Notes: generated by a model not told the origin, from the sequence alone. A stretch of 38,675 nt of DNA from JAKSSM01 sp045629065 (GCA_045629065.1 JAZQQK010000015.1:1-38675), one strand, 5' to 3'. Positions 22,954 to 32,047 are shown, counted from the first letter of the stretch. Program-made: numbers and translations.

Positions 22954-23649
22954 ATGGGTATATTAGCAAAACCATTAGGCTACTTACTCACATGGATTTA
23001 CCAGCTTGTTGGAAGCTATGGTTGGGCACTTGTGATTCTCACAGTCTTAATTAAGGGACTTCTTTTCCCTGTATATGTTAAGTCTATGAAGTCAACTATG
23101 AAAATGGGTGACCTTCAACCACAGGTTCAAGAAATCCAGCAGAAGTACGCTAAAGATCAAGCTCTCATGAATCAGAAGATTCAAGAACTTTACAAGGAAA
23201 ACGGCGCTAGTGCTACTGGCGGTTGCCTTCCTATGGTAGTTCAGATGATCGTAATCATGGGATTATTTACTTTGCTTAGAAATCCTATGCAGTATATTGC
23301 TTCAGAGGATATGATTTTCGCTATACACGAGTCTTTCTTATGGATCAAAGACTTAGCTCAACCTGACTTATGGATACTTCCAATCGGTTCAGCTATCGGT
23401 ACTTACTTAGCTCAAGCATTCAACCCTACTACTAACAACAACCAGGCGCAGGGTCAAGCAATGATGAAGCTTATGAAGTATTTCTTCCCTATCATGATCC
23501 TTTGGATGGCAAGAAGCTATCCTGCAGGACTTGCAATTTACTGGTTTGGTAGCCAGATTATCCAGATTGGATATAACTTTGCATTAAATGCGATGAGAAA
23601 GAAAGAAGCTAAAAAGAAGAAAGCAAAGGGCAAGAAGAAAGCAGCATAA
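22954..23649 (+). CDS. yidC: Membrane protein insertase YidC/Oxa1 family
   Basis: The 231-residue protein has about five hydrophobic segments, with the conserved first one GWALVILTVLIKGLLFPVY and the cytoplasmic coiled region QPQVQEIQQKYAKDQALMNQ. It lacks a lipoprotein signal peptide or the large periplasmic domain of Gram-negative YidC. The polar residue in the first conserved membrane segment is lysine (ILTVLIK) where arginine is usual. The C terminus is lysine-rich, typical for ribosome contact. GGAGG precedes the ATG. Confidence 0.95.
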   Translation: MGILAKPLGYLLTWIYQLVGSYGWALVILTVLIKGLLFPVYVKSMKSTMKMGDLQPQVQEIQQKYAKDQALMNQKIQELYKENGASATGGCLPMVVQMIVIMGLFTLLRNPMQYIASEDMIFAIHESFLWIKDLAQPDLWILPIGSAIGTYLAQAFNPTTNNNQAQGQAMMKLMKYFFPIMILWMARSYPAGLAIYWFGSQIIQIGYNFALNAMRKKEAKKKKAKGKKKAA

Positions 23650-23666
23650 TTAACGGAGGAAAATAT

Positions 23667-24503
23667 ATGGATTTTTCTGAAAAATGGGGAACTAGTGTAG
23701 ACGAAGCCGTACAGCTCGCTTTACAAGATTTAGGTCTTTCCATTGACGAAGTTGATGTTACTGTGCTCGAAGAACCTTCGAGAGGATTCTTTGGAATCGG
23801 ATCGAAGCTCGCGTTAGTTCGCGTTGAAAGCAAAGCTGCAAAGCAAGAAGCTCTTAAACAAGCCAAGAAAGAAGCTTTACCAAAAGCTCCTAAGGCAGAA
23901 ACTAAAAAGCAAGAAAAGGCTGAAAAGCCAGTAACAAACAAACCTGCCAACAAAAAGGCAGAAAAAAAGCCTGCAAAGAAAGAAAAGCAGGAAGCTCCTA
24001 AGTTCGATATTCCAGAAGAGCCAATCATCGCTCGCGTTCCAGAAGAGGACTTAGAGGTAGTGACTGAGAATCCAGCACTCACTTTCTTAACTGATGTGGT
24101 TAAGGAAATGGGCTTAGAAGTAGAGATTAGTGCAAAGGGCAACAAAGAAGTTCTTTATATCGATCTCGACGGCAAGGATTCCGGTACAATTATCGGTAAG
24201 CGCGGACAGACATTGGATGCAATCCAGTATCTTACAAGTCTTGTCGTTAATAAGGACGAATCAAATTACGTTAGAGTAGTAGTTGACGCTGAAGGCTACA
24301 GAGCAAAGAGAGAAAAGACTCTTGAACTCTTAGCAGTTAGACTTGCTAACAAGGTTACTAAGACTAGAAGAAGCGTTAAGTTAGAACCAATGAATCCTTA
24401 TGAAAGAAAGGTTATTCATTCAACACTTCAAAATCACCCAACTGTAACAACACGTTCAGAGGGTCAAGATCCATACAGAAGGGTCATCATAGAATTAAAG
24501 TAG
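23667..24503 (+). CDS. jag: RNA-binding protein Jag (KhpB), Jag_N-KH-R3H
   Basis: The 278-residue protein starts with a Jag_N domain (1-52, GTSVDEAVQLALQDLGLSID and SRGFFGIGSKLALVRV), followed by a Lys/Ala/Pro-rich linker (about 60-115), a KH domain with the GTIIGKRGQTLDAIQYL loop, and a C-terminal R3H domain. KhpB partners with KhpA in binding RNAs and affects cell division and envelope in Firmicutes. Start set by GGAGG. The gene directly follows yidC, as in most Firmicutes. Confidence 0.95.
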   Translation: MDFSEKWGTSVDEAVQLALQDLGLSIDEVDVTVLEEPSRGFFGIGSKLALVRVESKAAKQEALKQAKKEALPKAPKAETKKQEKAEKPVTNKPANKKAEKKPAKKEKQEAPKFDIPEEPIIARVPEEDLEVVTENPALTFLTDVVKEMGLEVEISAKGNKEVLYIDLDGKDSGTIIGKRGQTLDAIQYLTSLVVNKDESNYVRVVVDAEGYRAKREKTLELLAVRLANKVTKTRRSVKLEPMNPYERKVIHSTLQNHPTVTTRSEGQDPYRRVIIELK

Positions 24504-24514
24504 TTTGATAGGGC

Positions 24515-24544
24515 GGCCCGTGTTTATCGCGGGCCCTTTTGTTT
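24515..24544 (+). terminator. Hairpin / partial terminator between jag and mnmE
   Basis: GGCCCG (24515-24520) pairs with CGGGCC (24530-24535), followed by CTTTTGTTT. It lies only 8 nt before the mnmE start, so transcripts from the rpmH promoter may largely stop here. Confidence 0.65.
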
Positions 24545-24551
24545 AAAAGGT

Positions 24552-25925
24552 ATGAATAGTTATTCAGATACAATCGCTGCAGTCGCAACTGCGCAGGGCG
24601 AAGGCGGCATAGGCATAGTTAGAATATCGGGACCTGAGGCCCTTGCTATAGTTAGCAAGGTTTTTAGTCGTGCTGAAAAACTTGCGCCTAATGCTTTAGT
24701 CTATGGTCATATAGTGGATAACTTTAGCGGTGAAAAGATCGATGAGGTTATGACTTGCTACATGAAGGCACCTCATTCATATACTGTTGAGGATGTAGCA
24801 GAAATCCAGTGCCATGGAAGCATTGTATCTCTTAGAAAGATTTTGGCGCTCGTATTAAAGAACGGCGCGCGCCTCGCAGAGCCAGGAGAATTCACAAAGA
24901 GGGCTTTCCTAAATGGCAGACTCGATTTGACTCAGGCGGAGGCAGTAATAGATCTTATCAGAGCAAAGTCGGACAAAACATTTGATGTTGCGCTTGGCCA
25001 ACTCTCCGGCAAGTTTTCAGATAAGATCAGAGAAATTAGACAGAAGCTTGTAGATGTTCTCGTGAATATCACAGTGAATATAGATTATCCGGACGAAGAT
25101 ATTGAAATTTTAACTTATGAGAAGTTATTGGCAGGCCTTAGGGAAGTTATGTCAGAAATTAGTGCGCTACTTGCAACTTCTGACACTGGACGAATCATAA
25201 AGGAAGGCCTGAATGTATCTATTATAGGAAAGCCAAACGTAGGAAAGTCATCTCTCATGAATGCACTCCTAAAGGAAACGAGAGCAATTGTAACTGCAAT
25301 TCCAGGAACTACGAGAGACACGATAGAAGAACAGGTGACAATCCGTAATATCCCTGTGGTTTTGACTGATACTGCTGGTATAAGAAAAACAGATGATATC
25401 ATCGAAAAGATTGGCATAGAAAAGAGCAAGGAAGCATTTAACCGCGCGGACTTGGTTATTTTTATGGTTGATAACAGCCTGCCATTAAACGATGAAGATT
25501 ATGAAATAATGGATTATATCGGTAATCGTAAGGTTATCGTTTTAATAAATAAAGTTGATCTTGAAGGAAAACTTGAAAAGGCCGTTCTAAAAGAGAAGAT
25601 GCCTAATGCCAAGATAATTGAGACATCGATTGCAAACGATATGGGTCTGGACTTAATTGAGCAAGAGATAGAGGGCATGGTCTACGGTGGCAAAGTTCGC
25701 ACCGGAGATAGTTTGCTGGTTACGAATGTTAGACACAAGGCACTCATGGAAGAGGCAAAGGGTGAATTAGAAGAAGCTATCCAGATGACAGAAGGAAGAG
25801 AACCTCTCGAATTCTTGGAGATCAATGTTAACCGTGCATACGAACTTCTCGGTTTGATTATAGGCGAAGCCGTAGAAGACGATATATTAAATGAAGTATT
25901 TAGTAGGTTCTGCCTAGGAAAGTAG
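24552..25925 (+). CDS. mnmE: tRNA modification GTPase MnmE
   Basis: The 457-residue protein has the N-terminal tetrahydrofolate-binding domain (DTIAAVATAQGEGGIGIVRISG), a helical domain, an inserted G domain with GKPNVGKS (226-233), DTAG (273-276) and NKVD, and the C-terminal FCLGK with its catalytic cysteine. With MnmG it modifies wobble uridine C5 in tRNAs. The start matches the family N terminus, but the only Shine-Dalgarno-like sequence, AAAAGG, is one base from the ATG. Confidence 0.97.
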   Translation: MNSYSDTIAAVATAQGEGGIGIVRISGPEALAIVSKVFSRAEKLAPNALVYGHIVDNFSGEKIDEVMTCYMKAPHSYTVEDVAEIQCHGSIVSLRKILALVLKNGARLAEPGEFTKRAFLNGRLDLTQAEAVIDLIRAKSDKTFDVALGQLSGKFSDKIREIRQKLVDVLVNITVNIDYPDEDIEILTYEKLLAGLREVMSEISALLATSDTGRIIKEGLNVSIIGKPNVGKSSLMNALLKETRAIVTAIPGTTRDTIEEQVTIRNIPVVLTDTAGIRKTDDIIEKIGIEKSKEAFNRADLVIFMVDNSLPLNDEDYEIMDYIGNRKVIVLINKVDLEGKLEKAVLKEKMPNAKIIETSIANDMGLDLIEQEIEGMVYGGKVRTGDSLLVTNVRHKALMEEAKGELEEAIQMTEGREPLEFLEINVNRAYELLGLIIGEAVEDDILNEVFSRFCLGK

Positions 25926-25930
25926 AAAAA

Positions 25931-27811
25931 ATGGAAAGAATTTTGATGGGCGAATATGATGTAATAGTCGTAGGTGCTGGCCACGCAGGTTGCGAGGCTG
26001 CTTTAGCATGCGCCCGTATGGGAATGAAAACTTTGATGTTTTCAATAAATCTGGAAGCAATCGCAATGATGCCTTGCAATCCTTCAATTGGAGGAACAGG
26101 AAAGGGACATCTGGTCAGAGAAATCGATGCACTCGGCGGAGAGATGGGTAAGAATATCGATAAGACATTCATCCAGATTAAGATGCTGAACACTGCAAAG
26201 GGACCAGCTGTACATTCTTTGAGAGCTCAGGCAGATAAGAATAAATATCACATCGAGATGAAGAAGACTATCGAGTCTACACCGAACCTCGATATGAAGC
26301 AGGGCGAAGTAGTAGAACTTGTCGTAGAAGACGGCAAGGTAAAGGGTGTTGTCACAAAGACTCACACATACTACGAAGCAAAGGCAGTAATCATTGCAAC
26401 AGGTACTTTCCTCGGTGGAAAGATCTTTATAGGAAGCAGTAATTATCAGTCAGGACCTAACGGACTTGCTCCAGCCATCGAATTTTCGGATAGCTTGAGA
26501 AAAGCAGGTGTTAAGCTTAGAAGATTTAAGACCGGAACACCAGCTAGATGCTTAGGTTCAAGTCTTGACTATTCCAAGATGACTCCACAGTATGGCGACG
26601 AAAAAATCGTACCATTCTCCTTTATGGATGATGACATCGGAGAAAACAAAGGACTTTGCTGGTTATCATATACTAATGAAGAAACGCACTCTGTAATCAG
26701 AGCGAACTTCTCCAGATCTGCGCTATTCGGCGGACAGATTGAGGGTATCGGACCAAGATATTGCCCTTCCATCGAAGACAAGATTAATCGCTTTAGCGAT
26801 AAAGAACGTCATCAGCTCTTTATCGAGCCAGAGGGCTTAGACACTGATGAAATGTATATTCAGGGAATGTCCACTTCTCTTCCAGAGGACGTGCAGAGAG
26901 ATTTCTATAAGACTATCCCTGGCCTAGAAAATATCAGAATCGTGCGTGCAGCTTATGCGATTGAGTATGACTGTATCGACCCACAGGACTTGAAATTAAA
27001 TCTTGAATATAGACATGTGGAAAATCTTTTCTGCGCAGGTCAGTTCAACGGCTCTTCCGGTTATGAGGAAGCCGCAGCTCAGGGTCTTATGGCAGGTATC
27101 AACGCTGCTCTTAAGCTACAGGGTAAGGAACCTTTCATCCTTGGACGTGATGAAGCATACATCGGAGTACTTATCGATGATATGATTACGAAGGGAACTA
27201 ACGAGCCATATAGAATTATGACTTCGAGATGTGAATACAGACTTCTTTTGAGACAGGATAATGCAGACTTAAGACTGACAGAAAAAGGATATCAAATTGG
27301 TCTTGCTACAGAAGAGCGTTATCAGAGATACTTAAAGAAGAAGGAAAATGTAGCAAAGGAATTGCAGCGCCTGGAGGAGACAACTGTTACTCCAAAGGAA
27401 GCCAACGAATATTTGGTAAAAATTGGAACTTCTGAGCTCGAAGGTAGAGAAAGCCTTGCAGAACTTTTGAAGCGTCCACAGGTAACTTATGAGAACTTGG
27501 CCGAAATCGATAAGAATCGCCCTGAATTAAGTTATCACGAGATCACTCAGCTCGAGGTTCAAATCAAGTATGAGGGATATATCACAAAGCAGCTTCAGCA
27601 GATTGAAAGATATAAGAAGCTAGAAAACCGTAAGCTCCCACAAGATTTAGAATATGATCAGATCGATGGCCTAAGAATTGAAGCTAGACAGAAACTCTCT
27701 AAGGTTAAGCCAGAGTCAATCGGTCAGGCATCCAGAATCTCTGGAGTTTCGCCTGCTGACATCAATGTTCTCATGGTTTACTTAGAGAAGAAGAGAAGAA
27801 CTAATAATTAG
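25931..27811 (+). CDS. mnmG: tRNA uridine 5-carboxymethylaminomethyl modification enzyme MnmG
   Basis: A full-length 626-residue FAD protein with the dinucleotide-binding loop VVGAGHAGCEAA (14-25), the signature PSIGGTGKGHLVREIDALGGEMG, and CAGQFNGSSGYEEAAAQG near residue 370. It works with MnmE on tRNA wobble uridines. ATG at 25946 is an alternative start (MGEYDVIVVGAG) with GGAAAG upstream. It follows mnmE by 5 nt, so the two subunits are co-produced. Confidence 0.97.
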   Translation: MERILMGEYDVIVVGAGHAGCEAALACARMGMKTLMFSINLEAIAMMPCNPSIGGTGKGHLVREIDALGGEMGKNIDKTFIQIKMLNTAKGPAVHSLRAQADKNKYHIEMKKTIESTPNLDMKQGEVVELVVEDGKVKGVVTKTHTYYEAKAVIIATGTFLGGKIFIGSSNYQSGPNGLAPAIEFSDSLRKAGVKLRRFKTGTPARCLGSSLDYSKMTPQYGDEKIVPFSFMDDDIGENKGLCWLSYTNEETHSVIRANFSRSALFGGQIEGIGPRYCPSIEDKINRFSDKERHQLFIEPEGLDTDEMYIQGMSTSLPEDVQRDFYKTIPGLENIRIVRAAYAIEYDCIDPQDLKLNLEYRHVENLFCAGQFNGSSGYEEAAAQGLMAGINAALKLQGKEPFILGRDEAYIGVLIDDMITKGTNEPYRIMTSRCEYRLLLRQDNADLRLTEKGYQIGLATEERYQRYLKKKENVAKELQRLEETTVTPKEANEYLVKIGTSELEGRESLAELLKRPQVTYENLAEIDKNRPELSYHEITQLEVQIKYEGYITKQLQQIERYKKLENRKLPQDLEYDQIDGLRIEARQKLSKVKPESIGQASRISGVSPADINVLMVYLEKKRRTNN

Positions 27812-27845
27812 TGAAGATGGTCGCGATAAAGCGGCAAATAGAGAA

Positions 27846-28505
27846 ATGATTGACGAAAAGTTAAAACTTTATATGGAGGGAATCTTAGAAGCCAACGAGT
27901 ATGTGAACTTGACAGCGATTACAGATCCTGCTGAATTTGAGGTAAAGCACATAATCGATTCTTTGGCATGCATAGATTTTGAAGAATATAAAGCGGCAAA
28001 GAAAATCATTGACGTGGGCACAGGTGCAGGCTTCCCGGGAATTCCTCTTGCAGTGAACTCTCCAGAAAAAGAATTCGTGCTCATGGATTCTCTAAAGAAA
28101 AGATTAAACATCATCGATGGGCTCGCAGAAAAGCTCGAGATAAAAAATGTGACTACTGTCCATGCTAGAGCCGAAGAACTCGCAAAGGATAAAAACCATA
28201 GAGAAGCGTACGACCTTTCGGTTTCGCGCGCTGTGGCTAATCTCGCAACACTTTCGGAATATTGCCTACCTTTCATAAAGGTTGGCGGTTACCTTTTAGC
28301 ATACAAAGGACCTGAAGCGGACGATGAAGTAAGAGAAGCAAAGAAAGCCATAGAAATTCTCGGCGGAAAGGTGAAAGAGATTCGCACCGTAGAAATGGAA
28401 AAATATGGAATTAATCATAAAATAGTTATTATAGAGAAGGTTAAGGCGACGCCTGGCAAATATCCTAGAAAAGCAGGCACGCCAGCAAAGGAGCCAATCA
28501 GGTGA
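27846..28505 (+). CDS. rsmG: 16S rRNA (guanine527-N7)-methyltransferase RsmG
   Basis: The 219-residue SAM-dependent methyltransferase shows the family segments NLTAITDPAEFEVKHIIDSL, IDVGTGAGFPGIPLA (SAM loop) and ARAEELA with SVSRAVANLATLSEYCLP. It methylates G527 of 16S rRNA. The ribosome binding site is weak (TAGAGAAATG). The stop codon TGA is immediately followed by a perfect parS site. Confidence 0.96.
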   Translation: MIDEKLKLYMEGILEANEYVNLTAITDPAEFEVKHIIDSLACIDFEEYKAAKKIIDVGTGAGFPGIPLAVNSPEKEFVLMDSLKKRLNIIDGLAEKLEIKNVTTVHARAEELAKDKNHREAYDLSVSRAVANLATLSEYCLPFIKVGGYLLAYKGPEADDEVREAKKAIEILGGKVKEIRTVEMEKYGINHKIVIIEKVKATPGKYPRKAGTPAKEPIR

Positions 28506-28521
28506 TGTTTCACGTGAAACA
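28506..28521. promoter_or_regulatory. parS: parS centromere-like site 1
   Basis: TGTTTCACGTGAAACA, a perfect 16-bp match to the consensus ParB-binding palindrome, located between rsmG and parA, about 6 kb from the upstream oriC cluster. TTTTT follows on the plus strand, so the palindrome could also act as a weak terminator. Confidence 0.97.
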
Positions 28522-28560
28522 TTTTTAAAAATTTTGGTGGAAAAAAATTAACAAATAGGG

Positions 28561-28566
28561 TATAAT
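28561..28566 (+). promoter_or_regulatory. Putative -10 box of parA-parB
   Basis: A perfect TATAAT lies about 32 nt before the parA start codon. The best -35 candidates (TGGAAA at 17 bp, TTGGTG at 21 bp) are weak, so this promoter may need activation or be modest. It is close to parS, so ParB binding could affect it. Confidence 0.55.
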
Positions 28567-28598
28567 GTCGATACATATAAAATCAGGGAGGAAATATT

Positions 28599-29369
28599 GT
28601 GGGAAAAGCAATAGCAATCTTTAATCAAAAGGGTGGAGTTGGAAAGACAACTACAAATATTAACTTGGCCGCTTGCTTAGCGCTGAAGGGTAAAAAAGTC
28701 TTAATCGTAGACATCGACCCACAGGGCAATACTACAAGCGGTATTGGTGTTGCAAAGAAATCACTCAAGCACACCGTTTACAATATACTCATAGATAAGG
28801 ACTACGACCCTAGAAAGGCCATCGTCAAGACATCCGTTAAGGGTTTGGATTTGATCCCTGCTAGCGTTGACTTGGCCGGCGCTGAGGTAGAACTCGTAGG
28901 TATCGAGGGAAGAGAGAGCACTTTAAAGAAGGGTTTGGACAAGGTAAGAGATAATTATGACTATATCTTTATCGATTGCCCACCTTCACTCGGACTTTTA
29001 ACTATCAACTCACTCACAGCGGTTGATAGTGTGCTCATCCCAATTCAGTGCGAATTCTATGCGCTCGAAGGTGTAAGCCAGCTCGTAAGCACAATAGATC
29101 TCGTAAAAAGAAGTTTGAATTCAAGACTCACAGTTCAGGGTGTAATCCTGAGCATGTTTGATGGTAGAACAAACCTTTCGGTACAGGTAGTACAGGAAGT
29201 TAAAAAATATTTTGGTGATAAGGTTTATGCGACAGTAATTCCTAGAAATGTTAGACTTGCCGAGGCTCCAAGCTTTGGTATGCCTATCACAGAGTATGAC
29301 CCTAAGTCAAAGGGTGCTATCGCTTATATGGAATTCGCTGACGAGTTCTTAGATTTGGAGGAAGGCTAA
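28599..29369 (+). CDS. parA: Chromosome partitioning ATPase ParA (Soj)
   Basis: The 256-residue deviant Walker ATPase has KGGVGKTT (10-17), the conserved DIDPQGN and IDCPPSLG motifs, and no N-terminal DNA-binding extension, so it is the chromosomal Soj type. It binds DNA as an ATP dimer and moves ParB-parS complexes; in Bacillus it also regulates DnaA. The start is GTG with GGGAGG upstream. The stop is directly followed by the parB ATG. Confidence 0.97.
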   Translation: MGKAIAIFNQKGGVGKTTTNINLAACLALKGKKVLIVDIDPQGNTTSGIGVAKKSLKHTVYNILIDKDYDPRKAIVKTSVKGLDLIPASVDLAGAEVELVGIEGRESTLKKGLDKVRDNYDYIFIDCPPSLGLLTINSLTAVDSVLIPIQCEFYALEGVSQLVSTIDLVKRSLNSRLTVQGVILSMFDGRTNLSVQVVQEVKKYFGDKVYATVIPRNVRLAEAPSFGMPITEYDPKSKGAIAYMEFADEFLDLEEG

Positions 29370-30266
29370 ATGGCAGCTAAAAAAGGTGGATTAGGTAGAG
29401 GTTTAGATGCACTATTCGCTGATGCAGTAGTTGTAGAGCCAGTTGCTACCAAAGAAGAAACAAATGCTCCAAAGGAAGAAGACTCCGCGGAACGCGTAAA
29501 ATATATTGCAATTCATGACATTAAGCCAAATTTGAACCAGCCTCGTAAAGTTTTTAACGAGGAAAAGATTGAGGAATTATCCAAGTCTATTACAGAACAC
29601 GGCATAATTCAGCCAATCGTGGTAAGAAATAAGGGTAAAAACTATGAAATCGTAGCAGGTGAACGCCGCTACAGAGCAGCAATCAAGGCAGGTCTTACTG
29701 AGGTGCCTTGTTTGGTGCGCGAATTATCTGATGATGAGAACATGCTCCTCGCAATCATTGAAAACATGCAGAGAGAGGATTTGAACCCAGTTGAAGAAGC
29801 TGAGGGACTCAATCAGATGATTACTACATTCAAGATGACTCAGGAGCAGGTTTCCAAGAGCGTAGGCAAGAGTAGACCTTATATTGCCAACGCTTTGAGG
29901 CTCTTAAAGCTTCCAGAGTACATCCAGGATGCTATTTCCAATGGTAAAATCTCTGCGGCTCACGGTAGAACACTGGTTACTGTAGCCAATGAAGATTATA
30001 GAAAGCGCCTTTTAGAAGAGATTATTAGCGAAGGTTTGTCAGTTAGAGAGACTGAAAAGATTGTAGCTAAGCTTGGAAAAGCTAAAAAGGCACCAAAAGC
30101 TAAGGAAAAGAACGCTGATCTCGCAAGGGTTGAAGCCGAATTAAAGGAAGCCTTAGGCACTAGAGTAAAGATCAATCAAGCAGGTAAAAAAGGCAAGATT
30201 GAGATTGAATATTTTTCAAAAGACGAACTCGAGCGACTCATAGAACTCTTGAAAACACTGGGTTAG
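29370..30266 (+). CDS. parB: Chromosome partitioning protein ParB (Spo0J)
   Basis: The 298-residue protein begins with the ParA-activating motif LGRGLDALFAD, has the CTP-binding/N-engaging domain with GERRYRAAIKAG, the helix-turn-helix segment (MTQEQVSKSVGKSRPYIANALRLL), and a C-terminal dimerisation domain. It loads at parS and spreads as a clamp. The ribosome binding site GGAGG lies inside the end of parA. Downstream a second parS site follows. Confidence 0.97.
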   Translation: MAAKKGGLGRGLDALFADAVVVEPVATKEETNAPKEEDSAERVKYIAIHDIKPNLNQPRKVFNEEKIEELSKSITEHGIIQPIVVRNKGKNYEIVAGERRYRAAIKAGLTEVPCLVRELSDDENMLLAIIENMQREDLNPVEEAEGLNQMITTFKMTQEQVSKSVGKSRPYIANALRLLKLPEYIQDAISNGKISAAHGRTLVTVANEDYRKRLLEEIISEGLSVRETEKIVAKLGKAKKAPKAKEKNADLARVEAELKEALGTRVKINQAGKKGKIEIEYFSKDELERLIELLKTLG

Positions 30267-30273
30267 CGCGATT

Positions 30274-30289
30274 TGTTCCACGTGAAACA
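30274..30289. promoter_or_regulatory. parS: parS centromere-like site 2
   Basis: TGTTCCACGTGAAACA differs from the consensus by one base (C for T at position 5). It lies between parB and the gdpP-like gene and ends on the base before the gdpP start codon, occupying the place of its ribosome binding site. Confidence 0.92.
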
Positions 30290-32047
30290 ATGACAACAAA
30301 ACAGACTAAAAATTTAATAGCAGCAGTACCTTTACCGCTTCTTGTAATAAACCGTCAAGGTAAGATTATCGATGCTAACGAAAAGATGAGCGAGGTTTTC
30401 TTATATAGCGGTTTGAAAGATGCGGATATTTTCGCACTTACAGGCCACAAGGCAGAAGAAATCTTCCAGTCAGTAGAATCTGGCGAGCGTCTCGTGGTAG
30501 AGCGTAATGATAAGGTGTTTAGACTGAACCCATCCATTGATGGAGACCCTAAAGACGAAAACGCAACATGCTTTATCATCTTCTTTGATATCACTAATTT
30601 TGAGGGTTTGAAGGAGAGATATAACAGCGAAAAACCATGCGCTTTACACATTGAAATCGATAACTATGAAGAGCTCATAAACCCAACTGGCACAAGGCCA
30701 AACATGGATTTGGCTAACGAAATTGATGGTCTGATCAGAACATGGGCAGGCGCATTCAATGCGACAGTAACAAAGATAGACAATAGCAGCTATATCGGTT
30801 GGTTTGAGCAGGAGCATCTGGATGAAATTGTCGAGACTAACTTCAGCGTTTTAGATAAGGTCAGAGCGCTCGAAACAGGAGAAGACTTCCCAGCTAGCCT
30901 TTCCATCGGTATTGGCGTAGGCGGAAAGACCATGGCAGAGACTGAAGAATTCGCCGAGGCAGGTCTTGAACTTGCCTTAGGTCGCGGTGGAGACCAAGCC
31001 GTAGTTAGAAGAAAGCTCAAGAGCGAATTCTATGGTGGCACTATTCAGGCAGTAGAAAAGAATAATAAGGGTAAAGCGCGTATCTTCGGGCACGCCCTTA
31101 AACAGCTCATAGATCAATCAAAGAATGTAATGATTATGGGCCATAGAGTTGCCGATATGGACAGCTTTGGCGCTGCTCTTGGAATTGCGAGAAGCGTTGT
31201 GTTGGCTGAGAAAAAGGCATATATCGTTATCGACGAAGTCACAGATTCATTGCGTGCAATCTACGACGAGGCAAAAGCTCAAGAAGAGTATGAAATCATC
31301 AGTTCTGAGCGTGCTTTAGAAATCGCAACAGAAGATAGTTTGTTGGTTGTGGTAGATACGCATAGACCTAGTTTGGTTCAGTGCCCAGGCCTTTTAGAAA
31401 TCTCAGAGAAGATTGCTCTAATTGACCATCATAGACGTGTCGAGGACTTCATCGAAGATGCGACGCTCACATACATGCAGAGCTATGCATCATCCGCATC
31501 TGAAATGGTTGCTGAGATTCTTCAGTTCATTACTTCAAAGAAAGAGATTTTAAAGACTGAAGCGGAGGCACTTTTAGCAGGCATCATGGTTGATACGAAT
31601 AGCTTTGCCGTAAAGACAGGTGTTAGAACGTTTGAAGCTGCCGCTTGGCTTAGACGCCAGGGCGCAGACCCTACGGAGATTAAGCGCTTCTTCCAAGAGG
31701 ACATCACTAAAGTTAAACTCAAGTCCGATGCTCTCGCAAGGACAGAGGTAATAAACGGCGAGATTGCCATCACATTCATAAAGGAAGTTTCCAAGGAAAG
31801 TCAGATCCTTTGTGCGCAACTCGCAGAACAGCTTTTGACTATCAAGGGAATCAAGAGTTCGTATGTGCTCGGAACTAATAATGAGGGTAGAACCGTAATC
31901 AGCGCTCGCTCACTTGGCGAGGTTAATGTCCAAGTTGTCATGGAAAAAATGGGTGGTGGCGGTCACTTATCTGTAGCAGCCGCACAGGTTGACATGACGA
32001 TAGACGAAGCAAAATGTAAAATATTGGAAATTTTGGAGGCAAAATAG
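30290..32047 (+). CDS. gdpP: GdpP-like cyclic-di-AMP phosphodiesterase lacking membrane segments
   Basis: The 585-residue protein has a PAS domain from residue 10 (AAVPLPLLVINRQGKIIDAN), a degenerate GGDEF domain (about 115-245, SLSIGIGVGG), and a DHH-DHHA1 phosphodiesterase with GHRVADMDSFGAALG (284-298), VDTH (355-358), DHH (379-381) and GGGGHLSVAA. GdpP usually starts with two transmembrane helices; here there is none, so a soluble enzyme is predicted. It would hydrolyse c-di-AMP to pApA. No Shine-Dalgarno sequence precedes the ATG, which abuts parS site 2. rplI starts right after its stop. Confidence 0.88.
   Translation: MTTKQTKNLIAAVPLPLLVINRQGKIIDANEKMSEVFLYSGLKDADIFALTGHKAEEIFQSVESGERLVVERNDKVFRLNPSIDGDPKDENATCFIIFFDITNFEGLKERYNSEKPCALHIEIDNYEELINPTGTRPNMDLANEIDGLIRTWAGAFNATVTKIDNSSYIGWFEQEHLDEIVETNFSVLDKVRALETGEDFPASLSIGIGVGGKTMAETEEFAEAGLELALGRGGDQAVVRRKLKSEFYGGTIQAVEKNNKGKARIFGHALKQLIDQSKNVMIMGHRVADMDSFGAALGIARSVVLAEKKAYIVIDEVTDSLRAIYDEAKAQEEYEIISSERALEIATEDSLLVVVDTHRPSLVQCPGLLEISEKIALIDHHRRVEDFIEDATLTYMQSYASSASEMVAEILQFITSKKEILKTEAEALLAGIMVDTNSFAVKTGVRTFEAAAWLRRQGADPTEIKRFFQEDITKVKLKSDALARTEVINGEIAITFIKEVSKESQILCAQLAEQLLTIKGIKSSYVLGTNNEGRTVISARSLGEVNVQVVMEKMGGGGHLSVAAAQVDMTIDEAKCKILEILEAK

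Noticed and set aside
23609..24145. Minus-strand frame of 178 codons across yidC/jag
   Set aside because: Antisense shadow of the Lys/Ala-rich jag linker with low-complexity Ser/Phe content and no start signals.
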